Source of the DNA: Pirellulaceae bacterium
Lineage (GTDB): Bacteria; Planctomycetota; Planctomycetia; Pirellulales; Pirellulaceae
Length of the DNA: 6,022 bases
Assembly (NCBI GenBank): GCA_030744095.1
Contig: JASLRF010000196.1
Span: 1-6,022 of the forward strand
Reading direction: 5' to 3'
The notes under the pieces are model-generated. The model was not told the DNA's origin. It did no database searches and was given only the letters and a program-made list of their open reading frames with translations. A program made the position numbers and the translations under genes. Below are positions 1 to 6,022 of the stretch, one piece after another (the stretch's first letter is position 1; every line of letters begins with the position of its first letter).

Positions 1-922
1 TGGCGGCAATCTCGTCTGGAATCTCAGGTCGCAACTCGCGCGGATCGGGCGGTGGGTCACTGCTATGGCTGAGCAATTTTTGCAGCACCGTTCCTTCGGG
101 GAACGGAGGCATACCCGTCAACATGTAATACAACGTGCAGCCCAACGAGTAGAGGTCGCTGCGAACGTCAGCACAGCGCGGATCGCGTGCCTGTTCGGGC
201 GAAATGTAATCGAATGTTCCCAGTGTGACACCAGTCGCCGTCAAGTCGTTGGCTGGAGAATCAACATGGTGTAATCGGGCCAATCCCATGTCGACCAACT
301 TGGCGCGACCATCTGGCATCACCAACACATTCGAAGGCTTAATGTCGCGATGCACGACATCCCTTTCGGAAGCGTGATCCAACGCCTCGGCCACCTGCAG
401 CATGTAGCTGACGGCCTCTTCGGGCAACAAGGGCCCTTTGTGCTCGACGAGGTCGCGGATATTGACGCCTTCGATGTATTCGAAAACGATATAGTTCCAG
501 CCCTGATCTTCGCCCACATAGTAGACACGCGCAATGTTGGAATGATCTAGCCGCGCGGCGCTTTGCGCTTCATTGCGAAAACGTCGCAGAGTCTCCTCGT
601 CGGTGCTTTCGTTGGAGACAACCTTGACCGCGACGGTTCGCCCCAACGTGTTATCAACGGCACGAAATACGGCCCCCATGCCGCCACCACCGATGAACTC
701 TTCCAGCTCGAAATGCCCCAGTTGCTCTCCAGCCAACGAGGCGCCAATTTCGTTCGGCTTGACAGGGCGCAACATTTCAGGTGACGGCAACGGTCTCCGT
801 TTTGAAATGACGGTTCGTTCATCGCTGGGCAGAATCGCACGACGCCCAACGGATGATCCGGTTAGAGGTTGATCATCCAAGGGGTGATATTGCGTCGTTT
901 TCGGTAGATCTTGGTCAGACAC
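1..922 (-). CDS. Ser/Thr protein kinase (Pkn2/Hanks type), N-terminal part, cut by window edge
   Basis: This is a eukaryote-like protein kinase that transfers the ATP gamma-phosphate to Ser/Thr of unknown targets. The reading frame is open to base 1, giving 307 residues without the C-terminus. About 70 residues precede the catalytic domain, which starts near HFELEEF. Visible motifs are the glycine loop IGGGGMGAV (77-85), the ATP-binding lysine in VAVK (K100), the helix-C glutamate E118, the catalytic loop HRDIKPSN (191-198, D193), a DMG triplet replacing DFG (211-213), the activation segment ending GTFDYISPEQ (235-244), and DVRSDLYSLG with D256. All residues needed for activity are present. 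Two tandem GTG codons (925 and 922) could start translation; a purine-rich GGGA at 934-931 lies 5 or 8 nt upstream, and there is no ATG nearby. A promoter match lies upstream at 1024-1052. Any membrane segment or sensor domain would be beyond the window. The kinase assignment is very secure; the exact start is not. Confidence 0.95.
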   Translation of the reverse strand, partial: MSDQDLPKTTQYHPLDDQPLTGSSVGRRAILPSDERTVISKRRPLPSPEMLRPVKPNEIGASLAGEQLGHFELEEFIGGGGMGAVFRAVDNTLGRTVAVKVVSNESTDEETLRRFRNEAQSAARLDHSNIARVYYVGEDQGWNYIVFEYIEGVNIRDLVEHKGPLLPEEAVSYMLQVAEALDHASERDVVHRDIKPSNVLVMPDGRAKLVDMGLARLHHVDSPANDLTATGVTLGTFDYISPEQARDPRCADVRSDLYSLGCTLYYMLTGMPPFPEGTVLQKLLSHSSDPPPDPRELRPEIPDEIAA

Positions 923-1023
923 CACTGTGGTCCCTATCCACGGATTTGGCTCGGATCCGCACGGCAAGACGAATGTCCGCAGAGACGACAAAAGGAAACG
1001 CAGAATCCTAAGACACCCTTCTT

Positions 1024-1052
1024 ATTTTAGTAATCACCCGATCAAGCGTCAA
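1024..1052 (-). promoter_or_regulatory. Predicted sigma-70-type promoter of the kinase gene
   Basis: On the minus strand, TTGACG (1052-1047, 5 of 6 to TTGACA) is separated by exactly 17 bp from TAAAAT (1029-1024, 5 of 6 to TATAAT). Transcription would begin around 1017, leaving a leader of roughly 90 nt before the GTG start of the kinase. It lies in the divergent spacer and points the right way. The sequence match is direct; activity is inferred. Confidence 0.6.
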
Positions 1053-1179
1053 CGGATAACCTGTGATGGCGCTTGGATTTGCGGGATTCGGTATTGTCCA
1101 CTGCATGGCCTGGGCGGACCCCCACATGGTTTTCACGCGTCAGGCAATTACGATGTGGAATCAGAATTTCCCAGGCAAC

Positions 1180-1185
1180 GGAGAG
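1180..1185 (+). promoter_or_regulatory. Shine-Dalgarno site deciding the sulfatase start
   Basis: GGAGAG sits 7 nt before the ATG at 1193. Neither the upstream in-frame ATG (1073) nor the downstream one (1250) has a comparable purine-rich site, so this motif favours 1193 as the start. Confidence 0.7.
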
Positions 1186-1192
1186 AAACACC

Positions 1193-2617
1193 ATGGAAAA
1201 ACTCGCCCGGCGATCGCACCTGCTTTCCCGCAAGCACCGTTCAAACACCATGAAACTTGCAGGCACCTTTTGCTGCTTGCTCGCAGGGATCGTGTGCGAT
1301 GCCCGATACAACGCCACCGCAGCCGAGCGCCCCAACATCGTCTGCATTCTTGTCGACGATCTGGGTTATGGCGACCTAAGCAGCTATGGTGCTGACGATC
1401 TACACTCACCTAACGTCGATCAACTTATCAAGTCGGGCGTGCGGTTCGACAATTTCTATGCCAACTGTCCGGTCTGTTCACCGACGCGCGCTTCATTGCT
1501 GACAGGCCGATATCCCGAATTAGTTGGTGTACCCGGGGTGATTCGCACGCACCCGGAGAACAGCTGGGGGGAATTGGCCCGCGATGCAGTTCTGCTGCCC
1601 GAGGTGCTCAAGCGTGCCGGCTATCGAACCGCCATCGTTGGTAAATGGCACCTTGGGTTGGAAGCCCCAAATCGTCCACACGATCGAGGTTTTGACCTGT
1701 TCCATGGGTACCTTGGCGACATGATGGACGACTATTACACACACCGCCGCCACGAAATCAATTACATGCGGGAGAATGACAAGGAGATCGACCCACCCGG
1801 CCATGCAACCGACCTGTTTACCGAATGGTCGTGTGACTACCTTCACGCTCAGCGAAATAGCGATGCACCGTTTTTTCTCTACCTCGCCTACAACGCTCCC
1901 CACACTCCCATCCAACCGCCTGCGGATTGGCTTGGGAAAGTTCAACAGCGCGAATCGGGCATCACGCCGAAGCGAGCCGCCCTGGTGGCGTTAATCGAGC
2001 ATCTGGATGCCGGTATTGGCCAAGTCATGGAGACGCTTCGCGAGACTGGTTTGGCGAGAAACACATTGGTCATTTTCACCTCGGACAACGGTGGTCAGTC
2101 GAGTGCGGGAGCGAACAATGGGCCGTTGCGAGACGGCAAACAGAGTATGTACGAGGGTGGATTGAAGGTCCCCTTCGGCGCCGTCTGGCCTGGTCATATT
2201 ACCGCCAACACGCGGCGTGCCACCATCGCCATCACGATGGATCTATTCCCCACAATCTGTGCCGCGGCCCAAGTTCCTTTCGACCATACGATCGATGGCC
2301 GATCGATGCTGCCAGCGCTGCTGGGTCACGAAACAACCGACACGCCCAGAGATCTGTTCTTTCATCGCCGCGAAGGAGGATCGCGCTACGCAGGTCTAAC
2401 CATCAACGCGATGCGACGCGGACCTTGGAAGTTACTCCAAAACAGTCCTTTTGCGCCGCTGGAGATGTACAATCTGGCCGACGACCCAAGGGAAGAAAAC
2501 GACCTGGCCAAAGAGCAGAGGAGGAAATTCCAAGAGCTGTCGGCAGCGCTGCGGGTACAAGTCCAACGCGGTGGTGCAGTGCCGTGGCAACCAGCCACTC
2601 GGCGCGATACACCCTGA
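1193..2617 (+). CDS. Exported sulfatase, arylsulfatase A type (S1 family, formylglycine-dependent)
   Basis: This enzyme hydrolyses sulfate esters, in planctomycetes typically of sulfated polysaccharides; the substrate here cannot be told. The protein has 474 residues, normal for the family. The N-terminus has a long basic stretch, a hydrophobic core at about 22-35 and a likely cleavage site near 43-45 (NATAA before ERPN), so export to the periplasm or beyond is expected. The core opens with ILVDDLGYGD (metal ligands D55, D56). The signature CSPTRASLLTGR starts at C95, the cysteine that maturation enzymes oxidise to formylglycine. Further active-site elements are GKWHLG (K151, H153), NAPHTP (H237), TSDNGG (D298, N299) and K316 in GKQSMYEGG. 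The C-terminus carries the usual PWKLL and EMYNLADDPREENDLA elements. The start was chosen from the ribosome binding site; an alternative Met20 (1250) would leave a shorter ordinary Sec signal. It is transcribed divergently from the kinase and converges on aspS. Confidence 0.95.
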   Translation: MEKLARRSHLLSRKHRSNTMKLAGTFCCLLAGIVCDARYNATAAERPNIVCILVDDLGYGDLSSYGADDLHSPNVDQLIKSGVRFDNFYANCPVCSPTRASLLTGRYPELVGVPGVIRTHPENSWGELARDAVLLPEVLKRAGYRTAIVGKWHLGLEAPNRPHDRGFDLFHGYLGDMMDDYYTHRRHEINYMRENDKEIDPPGHATDLFTEWSCDYLHAQRNSDAPFFLYLAYNAPHTPIQPPADWLGKVQQRESGITPKRAALVALIEHLDAGIGQVMETLRETGLARNTLVIFTSDNGGQSSAGANNGPLRDGKQSMYEGGLKVPFGAVWPGHITANTRRATIAITMDLFPTICAAAQVPFDHTIDGRSMLPALLGHETTDTPRDLFFHRREGGSRYAGLTINAMRRGPWKLLQNSPFAPLEMYNLADDPREENDLAKEQRRKFQELSAALRVQVQRGGAVPWQPATRRDTP

Positions 2618-2725
2618 CCTTGGTCAAACGCCTCCGCAACCATTTGCGTTGAAATTGCTGAGTGACTTACGCCTTTACAACACAAAGAGCTAAAAAGTCG
2701 TGCTGTCCGTTTTGAGTCCGCAGAC

Positions 2726-4504
2726 TTACTGATCGCTAAGCGGAACGACGCGGATGCTCAGTTCGCCAAGCTGATCTCGGTCCACCGCGCCGGGGGCCTC
2801 GGTCAGCAAATCAGTCGCCCGCTGTGTCTTTGGAAAGGCGATGCAATCCCGAATATTGTCCAATCCGGCAAACAGCATGACAAGTCGATCGATTCCAAGA
2901 GCGATGCCACCATGCGGTGGAGCTCCGTATTGCAGTGCCTCGAGCAAGAAACCGAATCGCTCTGCCGCAGTCTGCTCGTCAATGCCCAATAGCCCGAAGA
3001 CTTGCTGTTGGACTTTGGAATCGTGGATACGAATGGTTCCCCCGCCCGCTTCTGATCCATTGATCACCAGGTCGTAGGCTTTTGCCCGACACCTGCCCGG
3101 ATCGGTTTTCAACGTTTCGACGTCTTCATCCAACGGAGCGGTAAATGGATGGTGCATCGCCACCCAACGCTTCGTGTCTTCATCGAAGTCGAACATGGGA
3201 AACTGCACAACCCAGGAAAAGTGCATTTGGCTGGGATCGTACAGTTTCATCTCAGCGCCGATGCGTTTGCGCAAACCGTACAGCGCTTTGCAACTTGTCT
3301 CCCAGGAATCAGCGATATAAAGCAGCAGATCTCCAGGTTCGGCCTTCATCCGCGCGCCAAACTGTTGCAGCAATCCGTCCTCAAAGTTCTTGGCAATCGG
3401 CGACCACAGCGTGCCATTCTCCTCAATCCGGAACCATGCCAACCCCTTGGCTCCGAAGTCGTGCTTTACGTAATCCGTCAATTCGTCAATCATCTTTCGC
3501 GAGTATTTTTCGGCCGCCCCTTTCGCATTGACCCCGCGAACGAAGCCACCTGACGTGGCGGGTGCGTTGAAGACGCGGAATTTTGTCTGCGCCGCCAAGT
3601 CAGTGCAATCGACGATCTCCATCCCGAAACGCAGATCGGGCGCGTCGTGACCGAACCGGCGCATTGCCTCGTCGTATGTCATCCGCGGTAAGGGTAGGGA
3701 GAGCTCGATTCCCAAAATGTCCTTGGCAAGTTGAGCCATCAAACCGTCGATCATCGCCACGACATCTTCCAAATCGACCAGCGCCATCTCCATATCCAGC
3801 TGAGTAAACTCTGGCTGCCGGTCGGCCCGCAGATCCTCGTCGCGAAAACAACGGGCCACTTGGATGTACCGGTCGTAACCGGCGATCATGAGCAGTTGTT
3901 TATAGAGCTGAGGCGACTGTGGCAACGCGTAAAAAGCACCGTGGGACACTCGACTGGGCACAAGATAGTCACGCGCGCCTTCGGGCGTGCTGCGTCCTAG
4001 AATCGGAGTCTCGATGTCAATGAACTGATGCTCTTCGAAATAATCTCGCATCGCCTTGATCAACCGACTGCGCAGCACCAGCGTCTTCTGCATCTGTTCG
4101 CGACGCAGATCGATATAGCGGTGTTTCAGCCGCAGGTCTTCGCCCGGAAGCTCTTGCTGACCGGGAGTGAATGGCGGTGTCTTGGATTTGTTTAAGACCT
4201 CCAGTTCCGTACAACGCAACTCGATCTTGCCGGTGCTCAATTTGGGATTCACGGTCCCTTCCGGACGTGGAGCGATCTTGCCGACCACACGAATAACGTC
4301 CTCGGAACGCAGACGACTGGCTTGCTTTACCAGTTCGCCGCCCGCCTCGGGCGCAAAAACCACCTGGGTTTTGCCGTAACGATCGCGCAAATCCAAGAAC
4401 ACCCCGCCACCGTGATCTCGTGTGCTGTCGACCCAGCCGCAGAGTGTCGCCGCCTGATCGTTGTTCTCGATCCGTAATTCACCACACGTATGAGTTCGTA
4501 ACAA
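2726..4504 (-). CDS. aspS: Aspartyl-tRNA synthetase, bacterial type, probably Asp/Asn non-discriminating
   Basis: A class II synthetase that charges tRNA-Asp with aspartate in the cytoplasm. Its 592 residues match the bacterial family (E. coli about 590). An OB-fold anticodon-binding domain spans about 1-105 (CGWVDSTRDHGGGVFLDLRDRYG region), followed by the catalytic core with FIDIETP (161-167, motif 1 area), PEGARDYLVPSR, YALPQSPQLYKQLLM, motif 2 RCFRDEDLRADRQPEFTQ (218-235, ATP-binding R221), an insertion of the bacterial GAD type at roughly 290-410, and motif 3 GIALGIDRLVMLFAG with R540. Residues H31 and G83 match those linked to non-discriminating AspRS, which also puts Asp on tRNA-Asn for later amidation by GatCAB. 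Translation starts at TTG (4504): AGGAG lies 6 nt upstream, and the predicted N-terminus MLRTHTCGELR aligns with E. coli MRTEYCGQLR. The function is secure; the dual specificity is an inference. Confidence 0.97.
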   Translation of the reverse strand: MLRTHTCGELRIENNDQAATLCGWVDSTRDHGGGVFLDLRDRYGKTQVVFAPEAGGELVKQASRLRSEDVIRVVGKIAPRPEGTVNPKLSTGKIELRCTELEVLNKSKTPPFTPGQQELPGEDLRLKHRYIDLRREQMQKTLVLRSRLIKAMRDYFEEHQFIDIETPILGRSTPEGARDYLVPSRVSHGAFYALPQSPQLYKQLLMIAGYDRYIQVARCFRDEDLRADRQPEFTQLDMEMALVDLEDVVAMIDGLMAQLAKDILGIELSLPLPRMTYDEAMRRFGHDAPDLRFGMEIVDCTDLAAQTKFRVFNAPATSGGFVRGVNAKGAAEKYSRKMIDELTDYVKHDFGAKGLAWFRIEENGTLWSPIAKNFEDGLLQQFGARMKAEPGDLLLYIADSWETSCKALYGLRKRIGAEMKLYDPSQMHFSWVVQFPMFDFDEDTKRWVAMHHPFTAPLDEDVETLKTDPGRCRAKAYDLVINGSEAGGGTIRIHDSKVQQQVFGLLGIDEQTAAERFGFLLEALQYGAPPHGGIALGIDRLVMLFAGLDNIRDCIAFPKTQRATDLLTEAPGAVDRDQLGELSIRVVPLSDQ

Positions 4505-4510
4505 GGGATT

Positions 4511-4515
4511 CTCCT
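4511..4515 (-). promoter_or_regulatory. Strong Shine-Dalgarno site supporting the TTG start of aspS
   Basis: AGGAG on the minus strand (4515-4511) is followed by a 6-nt spacer and TTG at 4504-4502. The next in-frame codons give LRTHTCGELR, which aligns with AspRS N-termini, and no ATG or GTG is equally well placed. The site therefore decides a TTG initiation. Confidence 0.8.
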
Positions 4516-4565
4516 ATCAGGTCAGGCTCGCTGATCGTGGTCGAATATGCTGGTTCGCCCTTCCG

Positions 4566-4590
4566 GGGTGTGACCAATGGAATCACACCC
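4566..4590. repeat. 8-bp perfect inverted repeat upstream of aspS
   Basis: GGGTGTGA (4566-4573) and TCACACCC (4583-4590) form an 8-bp stem with a 9-nt loop, 62 bp upstream of the aspS TTG and 161 bp beyond the miaA stop. Neither side has a T-tract, so it is not a typical Rho-independent terminator. It could be an RNA stem in the aspS leader, an mRNA-stabilising or processing structure after miaA, or a protein operator. The repeat is seen directly; its role is unknown. Confidence 0.6.
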
Positions 4591-4597
4591 TCTCCAT

Positions 4598-4752
4598 GAC
4601 AAACCGCCGCGCGAAGACAAACCACGCATTCTAATCGCCGGCTCTGTTGGCGCAAAGGTTCATGCCGACCTGCTCCTCCGTCTTTACCGGCCGCCGAGCC
4701 GGCTTGTGGGGGATTACCCAGCTGGTCGTCGCAGAGCTGGACAAACCGCCGC
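4598..4752. repeat. 13-bp direct repeat flanking most of the miaA-aspS spacer
   Basis: GACAAACCGCCGC occurs at 4598-4610 and again, identically, at 4740-4752, where it touches the miaA stop codon. A third partial copy, GACAAACC, is at 4616-4623, 18 bp after the first. Such repeats could be regulator half-sites, remnants of a small duplication, or chance in GC-rich DNA. Confidence 0.45.
4631..4663 (-). CDS. Possible 10-codon leader ORF upstream of aspS
   Basis: An ATG at 4663-4661 opens a frame for MNLCANRAGD ending in TAG at 4633-4631. GGAGGAG (4679-4673), a near-ideal Shine-Dalgarno sequence, lies 9 nt upstream. The ORF is on the aspS strand, followed by the inverted repeat at 4566-4590 and then aspS. 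Three of ten codons are Asn (AAC twice) or Asp (GAT, last codon before the stop). That would fit a leader sensing charging by this synthetase, but there is no run of such codons and no visible terminator. A chance ORF remains quite possible. Confidence 0.3.
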   Translation of the reverse strand: MNLCANRAGD

Positions 4753-5732
4753 TAGCGTGCCTGCTCGTCTACCAAATCAACGATGCTTTCCGCGACATCC
4801 GATTGCTTCTGTTCGGTATCCAGCGGGAACCACCGGCATTCCTCGAGGCTGCGAAACCAAGTCAGTTGGCGGCGTGCAAATTGGCGTGTGCGGATTTTGA
4901 CCAACTCAACTGTCTCGTCCAGGCTGCGTTGGTCCTTGAGGAATTCGATCACCTCGCGGTACCCCACGGCCTGCAGCGCGGTTCGACTGAACTGCCCATG
5001 TTTCGCCAGTAAACCGCGGACTTCGTCGACCATTCCTTGGGAAAACATCCGATCGACCCTCGCTTCAATCCGAGCACGCAGTTCCTCTCTCGACCAAGAC
5101 AACACAAAGACATGGCATCCACCCGCCGGCGTATCGTCGAAATGAACTTGTTCGTGGCTGATCGGCTTTCCCGTAGCTTTGTAGAATTCCAGGGCTCGAA
5201 TGATGCGCCGCTTGTCGTTGGGATGCAATTTGGCGGCCGCCAACGGATCGACCTGCTGCAGACGCTGGTGCAACGCCGCGATGCCAACTTCTTCCAACTC
5301 GGCCTCGATCTGCTGCCGAAACTCCCAATCGGCTGGTGGGCCGGCCACGACGCCACGCAGCAAGGATTTGAGGTACAAAGGTGTACCCCCGACGAAAACT
5401 GCCTGGCGCTTTCGGTTGGTGATGTCGCGGACAGCTTGGTGCGACGCCTCCATGAACTGAGACAGGCTGAATTCCTGTTCGGGCGATACGACATCAATCA
5501 TATGGTGCGGCACGCGCCGCCGCTCATCCAGCGTCGGCTTGGCGGTCCCCACGTCCATCCCGCGGTAAACGGCCATCGAATCCAGCGAAATAATCTCACC
5601 GTCGATCCGCTCTGCCAGTTCCAAGCCAACCCCCGTTTTTCCGCTCGCCGTCGGTCCGGCCAAGTACCAACAGTCACGCAAGGGTGGATACGATGGGTTG
5701 GCTGACGGGGAGAATTCAGAATCAATGGTCAT
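4752..5732 (-). CDS. miaA: tRNA dimethylallyltransferase (IPP transferase)
   Basis: MiaA transfers a dimethylallyl group from DMAPP to N6 of adenosine 37 in tRNAs that read codons starting with U, giving i6A37, which stabilises codon pairing. From the Met at 5732 the protein has 326 residues, near the family norm of about 300-320. It shows the P-loop GPTASGKT (26-33), the conserved DSMAVYRGMDVGTAKPT stretch (from D51), PHHMIDVVSP (75-84), VGGTPLYLKSLLRG (114-127), the HPNDKRRIIRALEF region, and the C-terminal RQFARRQLTWFRS. The frame continues upstream to an ATG at 5810, adding 26 residues without family resemblance and without a ribosome binding site. I prefer 5732, although its own upstream sequence is also poor in Shine-Dalgarno character. 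The TAG stop is at 4754-4752, and aspS follows on the same strand after 247 bp. Confidence 0.95.
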   Translation of the reverse strand: MTIDSEFSPSANPSYPPLRDCWYLAGPTASGKTGVGLELAERIDGEIISLDSMAVYRGMDVGTAKPTLDERRRVPHHMIDVVSPEQEFSLSQFMEASHQAVRDITNRKRQAVFVGGTPLYLKSLLRGVVAGPPADWEFRQQIEAELEEVGIAALHQRLQQVDPLAAAKLHPNDKRRIIRALEFYKATGKPISHEQVHFDDTPAGGCHVFVLSWSREELRARIEARVDRMFSQGMVDEVRGLLAKHGQFSRTALQAVGYREVIEFLKDQRSLDETVELVKIRTRQFARRQLTWFRSLEECRWFPLDTEQKQSDVAESIVDLVDEQAR

Positions 5733-5810
5733 ACCTGGGCGGGCAGTCGGTCGAATCGGTCGTTGGGCAGACTGGGTGCGATTGTCACATCCAAAGCGGA
5801 AACCTACCAT

Positions 5811-5840
5811 AACATACTATTGGAAACGTGCTGTTCGCAA
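5811..5840 (-). promoter_or_regulatory. Tentative promoter of miaA
   Basis: On the minus strand, TTGCGA (5840-5835, 4 of 6) and TATGTT (5816-5811, 4 of 6) are 18 bp apart. Transcription would start near 5804, inside the longer frame but upstream of Met 5732, which would agree with the shorter miaA start. The matches are only moderate. Confidence 0.3.
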
Positions 5841-5902
5841 ACCCAATGCCCGCGACCGCCGACAACCTGATCTTGATGAAAACCGCCACAAGGCCATTTT
5901 GA

Positions 5903-6022
5903 ATGACCGACCACACCAACGTTTTACATCAGCTGATGACGGTCATTGAAGATCGCAAGGCCAACCCCCCCGAAAAATCCTACACGACCCAACTGTTCCG
6001 CGGGGGTGTCGAAAAGATCGGT
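5903..6022 (+). CDS. hisE: Phosphoribosyl-ATP pyrophosphatase, N-terminal part, cut by window edge
   Basis: HisE hydrolyses phosphoribosyl-ATP to phosphoribosyl-AMP and pyrophosphate, the second step of histidine biosynthesis, in the cytoplasm. Only 40 codons are present and the frame is open at the right edge. The peptide matches HisE N-termini: a helix with VLHQLMTVIEDRKANPPEKS followed by YTTQLFRGGVEKIG (27-40), the SYTxxLF segment that precedes the metal-binding KxGEExxE motif, which would lie just outside the window. The ATG at 5903 has AAGG (5890-5893) 9 nt upstream. The gene is divergent from miaA. A stand-alone HisE is about 100 residues; a HisI-HisE fusion is unlikely because HisE sequence starts directly at the N-terminus, though a C-terminal extension cannot be excluded. 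Confidence 0.85.
   Translation, partial: MTDHTNVLHQLMTVIEDRKANPPEKSYTTQLFRGGVEKIG

Larger units (their letters stand above)
923..1192. other. Divergent intergenic region between kinase and sulfatase genes
   Basis: About 270 bp separate the two divergent starts. Apart from the kinase promoter match at 1024-1052 and the sulfatase ribosome binding site at 1180-1185, I see no convincing gene or repeat. No good -35/-10 pair reading towards the sulfatase was found. The sulfatase frame is open back to an ATG at 1073, but residues encoded before 1193 do not look like a sulfatase N-terminus or a signal peptide. Confidence 0.6.

Noticed and set aside
1067..1084. Sigma-54-like GG/GC promoter (TGGCGC ... 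TTTGCG) upstream of the sulfatase
   Set aside because: The GG and GC elements are 11 bp apart instead of the required 10, and the flanking consensus is weak.
2615..2650. Small hairpins just after the sulfatase stop (TGACC/GGTCA, CGCAA/TTGCG, AACGC/GCGTT)
   Set aside because: Stems are only 5 bp, they overlap one another, one loop is just 2 nt, and no T-run follows. I see no supported terminator between the sulfatase and aspS on either strand.
1927..2652. 241-codon plus-strand frame overlapping the sulfatase
   Set aside because: It lies in another frame of a well-supported sulfatase gene, and its product is Arg/Ser/Pro-rich low-complexity sequence typical of frame shadows.
4687..4702. CCGGC/GCCGG stem in the miaA-aspS spacer as a miaA terminator
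   Set aside because: The 5-bp GC stem has no T-tract on the minus strand (TAAAG follows), so it is likely a product of base composition.
4783..5705. Long open frames on the plus strand opposite miaA, including one of 222 codons at 5037-5705
   Set aside because: They are antisense to a clearly conserved gene, and the proteins show no family features; they are shadows of the GC-rich miaA codons.
5846..5902. 18-codon plus-strand ORF (MPATADNLILMKTATRPF) ending directly before the hisE ATG
   Set aside because: It has no ribosome binding site and no recognisable family; abutting hisE is probably coincidental.

Overview
This window looks like the chromosome of a free-living planctomycete, probably in or near the Pirellulales (Rhodopirellula/Blastopirellula relatives). 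The clues are a eukaryote-like Ser/Thr protein kinase with planctomycete-style wording, an exported formylglycine sulfatase, long spacers between genes, mixed gene orientation, GTG and TTG starts, and moderately high GC. This is an inference from gene content, not from a phylogenetic marker.

Layout. Positions 1-922 (minus) hold the N-terminal 307 residues of the kinase, cut by the window edge; this gene is open to the left end and easy to overlook. A spacer of about 270 bp carries a good sigma-70-type promoter reading into the kinase and a strong Shine-Dalgarno site for the divergent sulfatase gene (plus, 1193-2617). The sulfatase converges on aspS (minus, 2726-4504), aspartyl-tRNA synthetase, which starts at TTG behind a perfect AGGAG. 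A 247 bp spacer upstream of aspS contains an 8-bp inverted repeat, a 13-bp direct repeat and a 10-codon ORF with a strong ribosome binding site. Next comes miaA (minus, 4752-5732), tRNA dimethylallyltransferase. At the right edge hisE (plus, from 5903) begins divergently from miaA, and only its first 40 codons are present.

How the genes relate. aspS and miaA lie on the same strand and both act on tRNA (charging, and A37 prenylation next to the anticodon), so co-transcription is possible but unproven across the gap. The kinase and sulfatase are divergently transcribed, with no evidence of a functional link beyond adjacency. hisE belongs to histidine biosynthesis.

I see no mobile element, CRISPR array, rRNA or tRNA gene, and no clearly novel multi-gene system; most of the window is ordinary housekeeping. 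The observations most worth testing are the His31/Gly83 signature suggesting that the AspRS is non-discriminating (it would also charge tRNA-Asn), and the possible leader ORF plus hairpin upstream of aspS.
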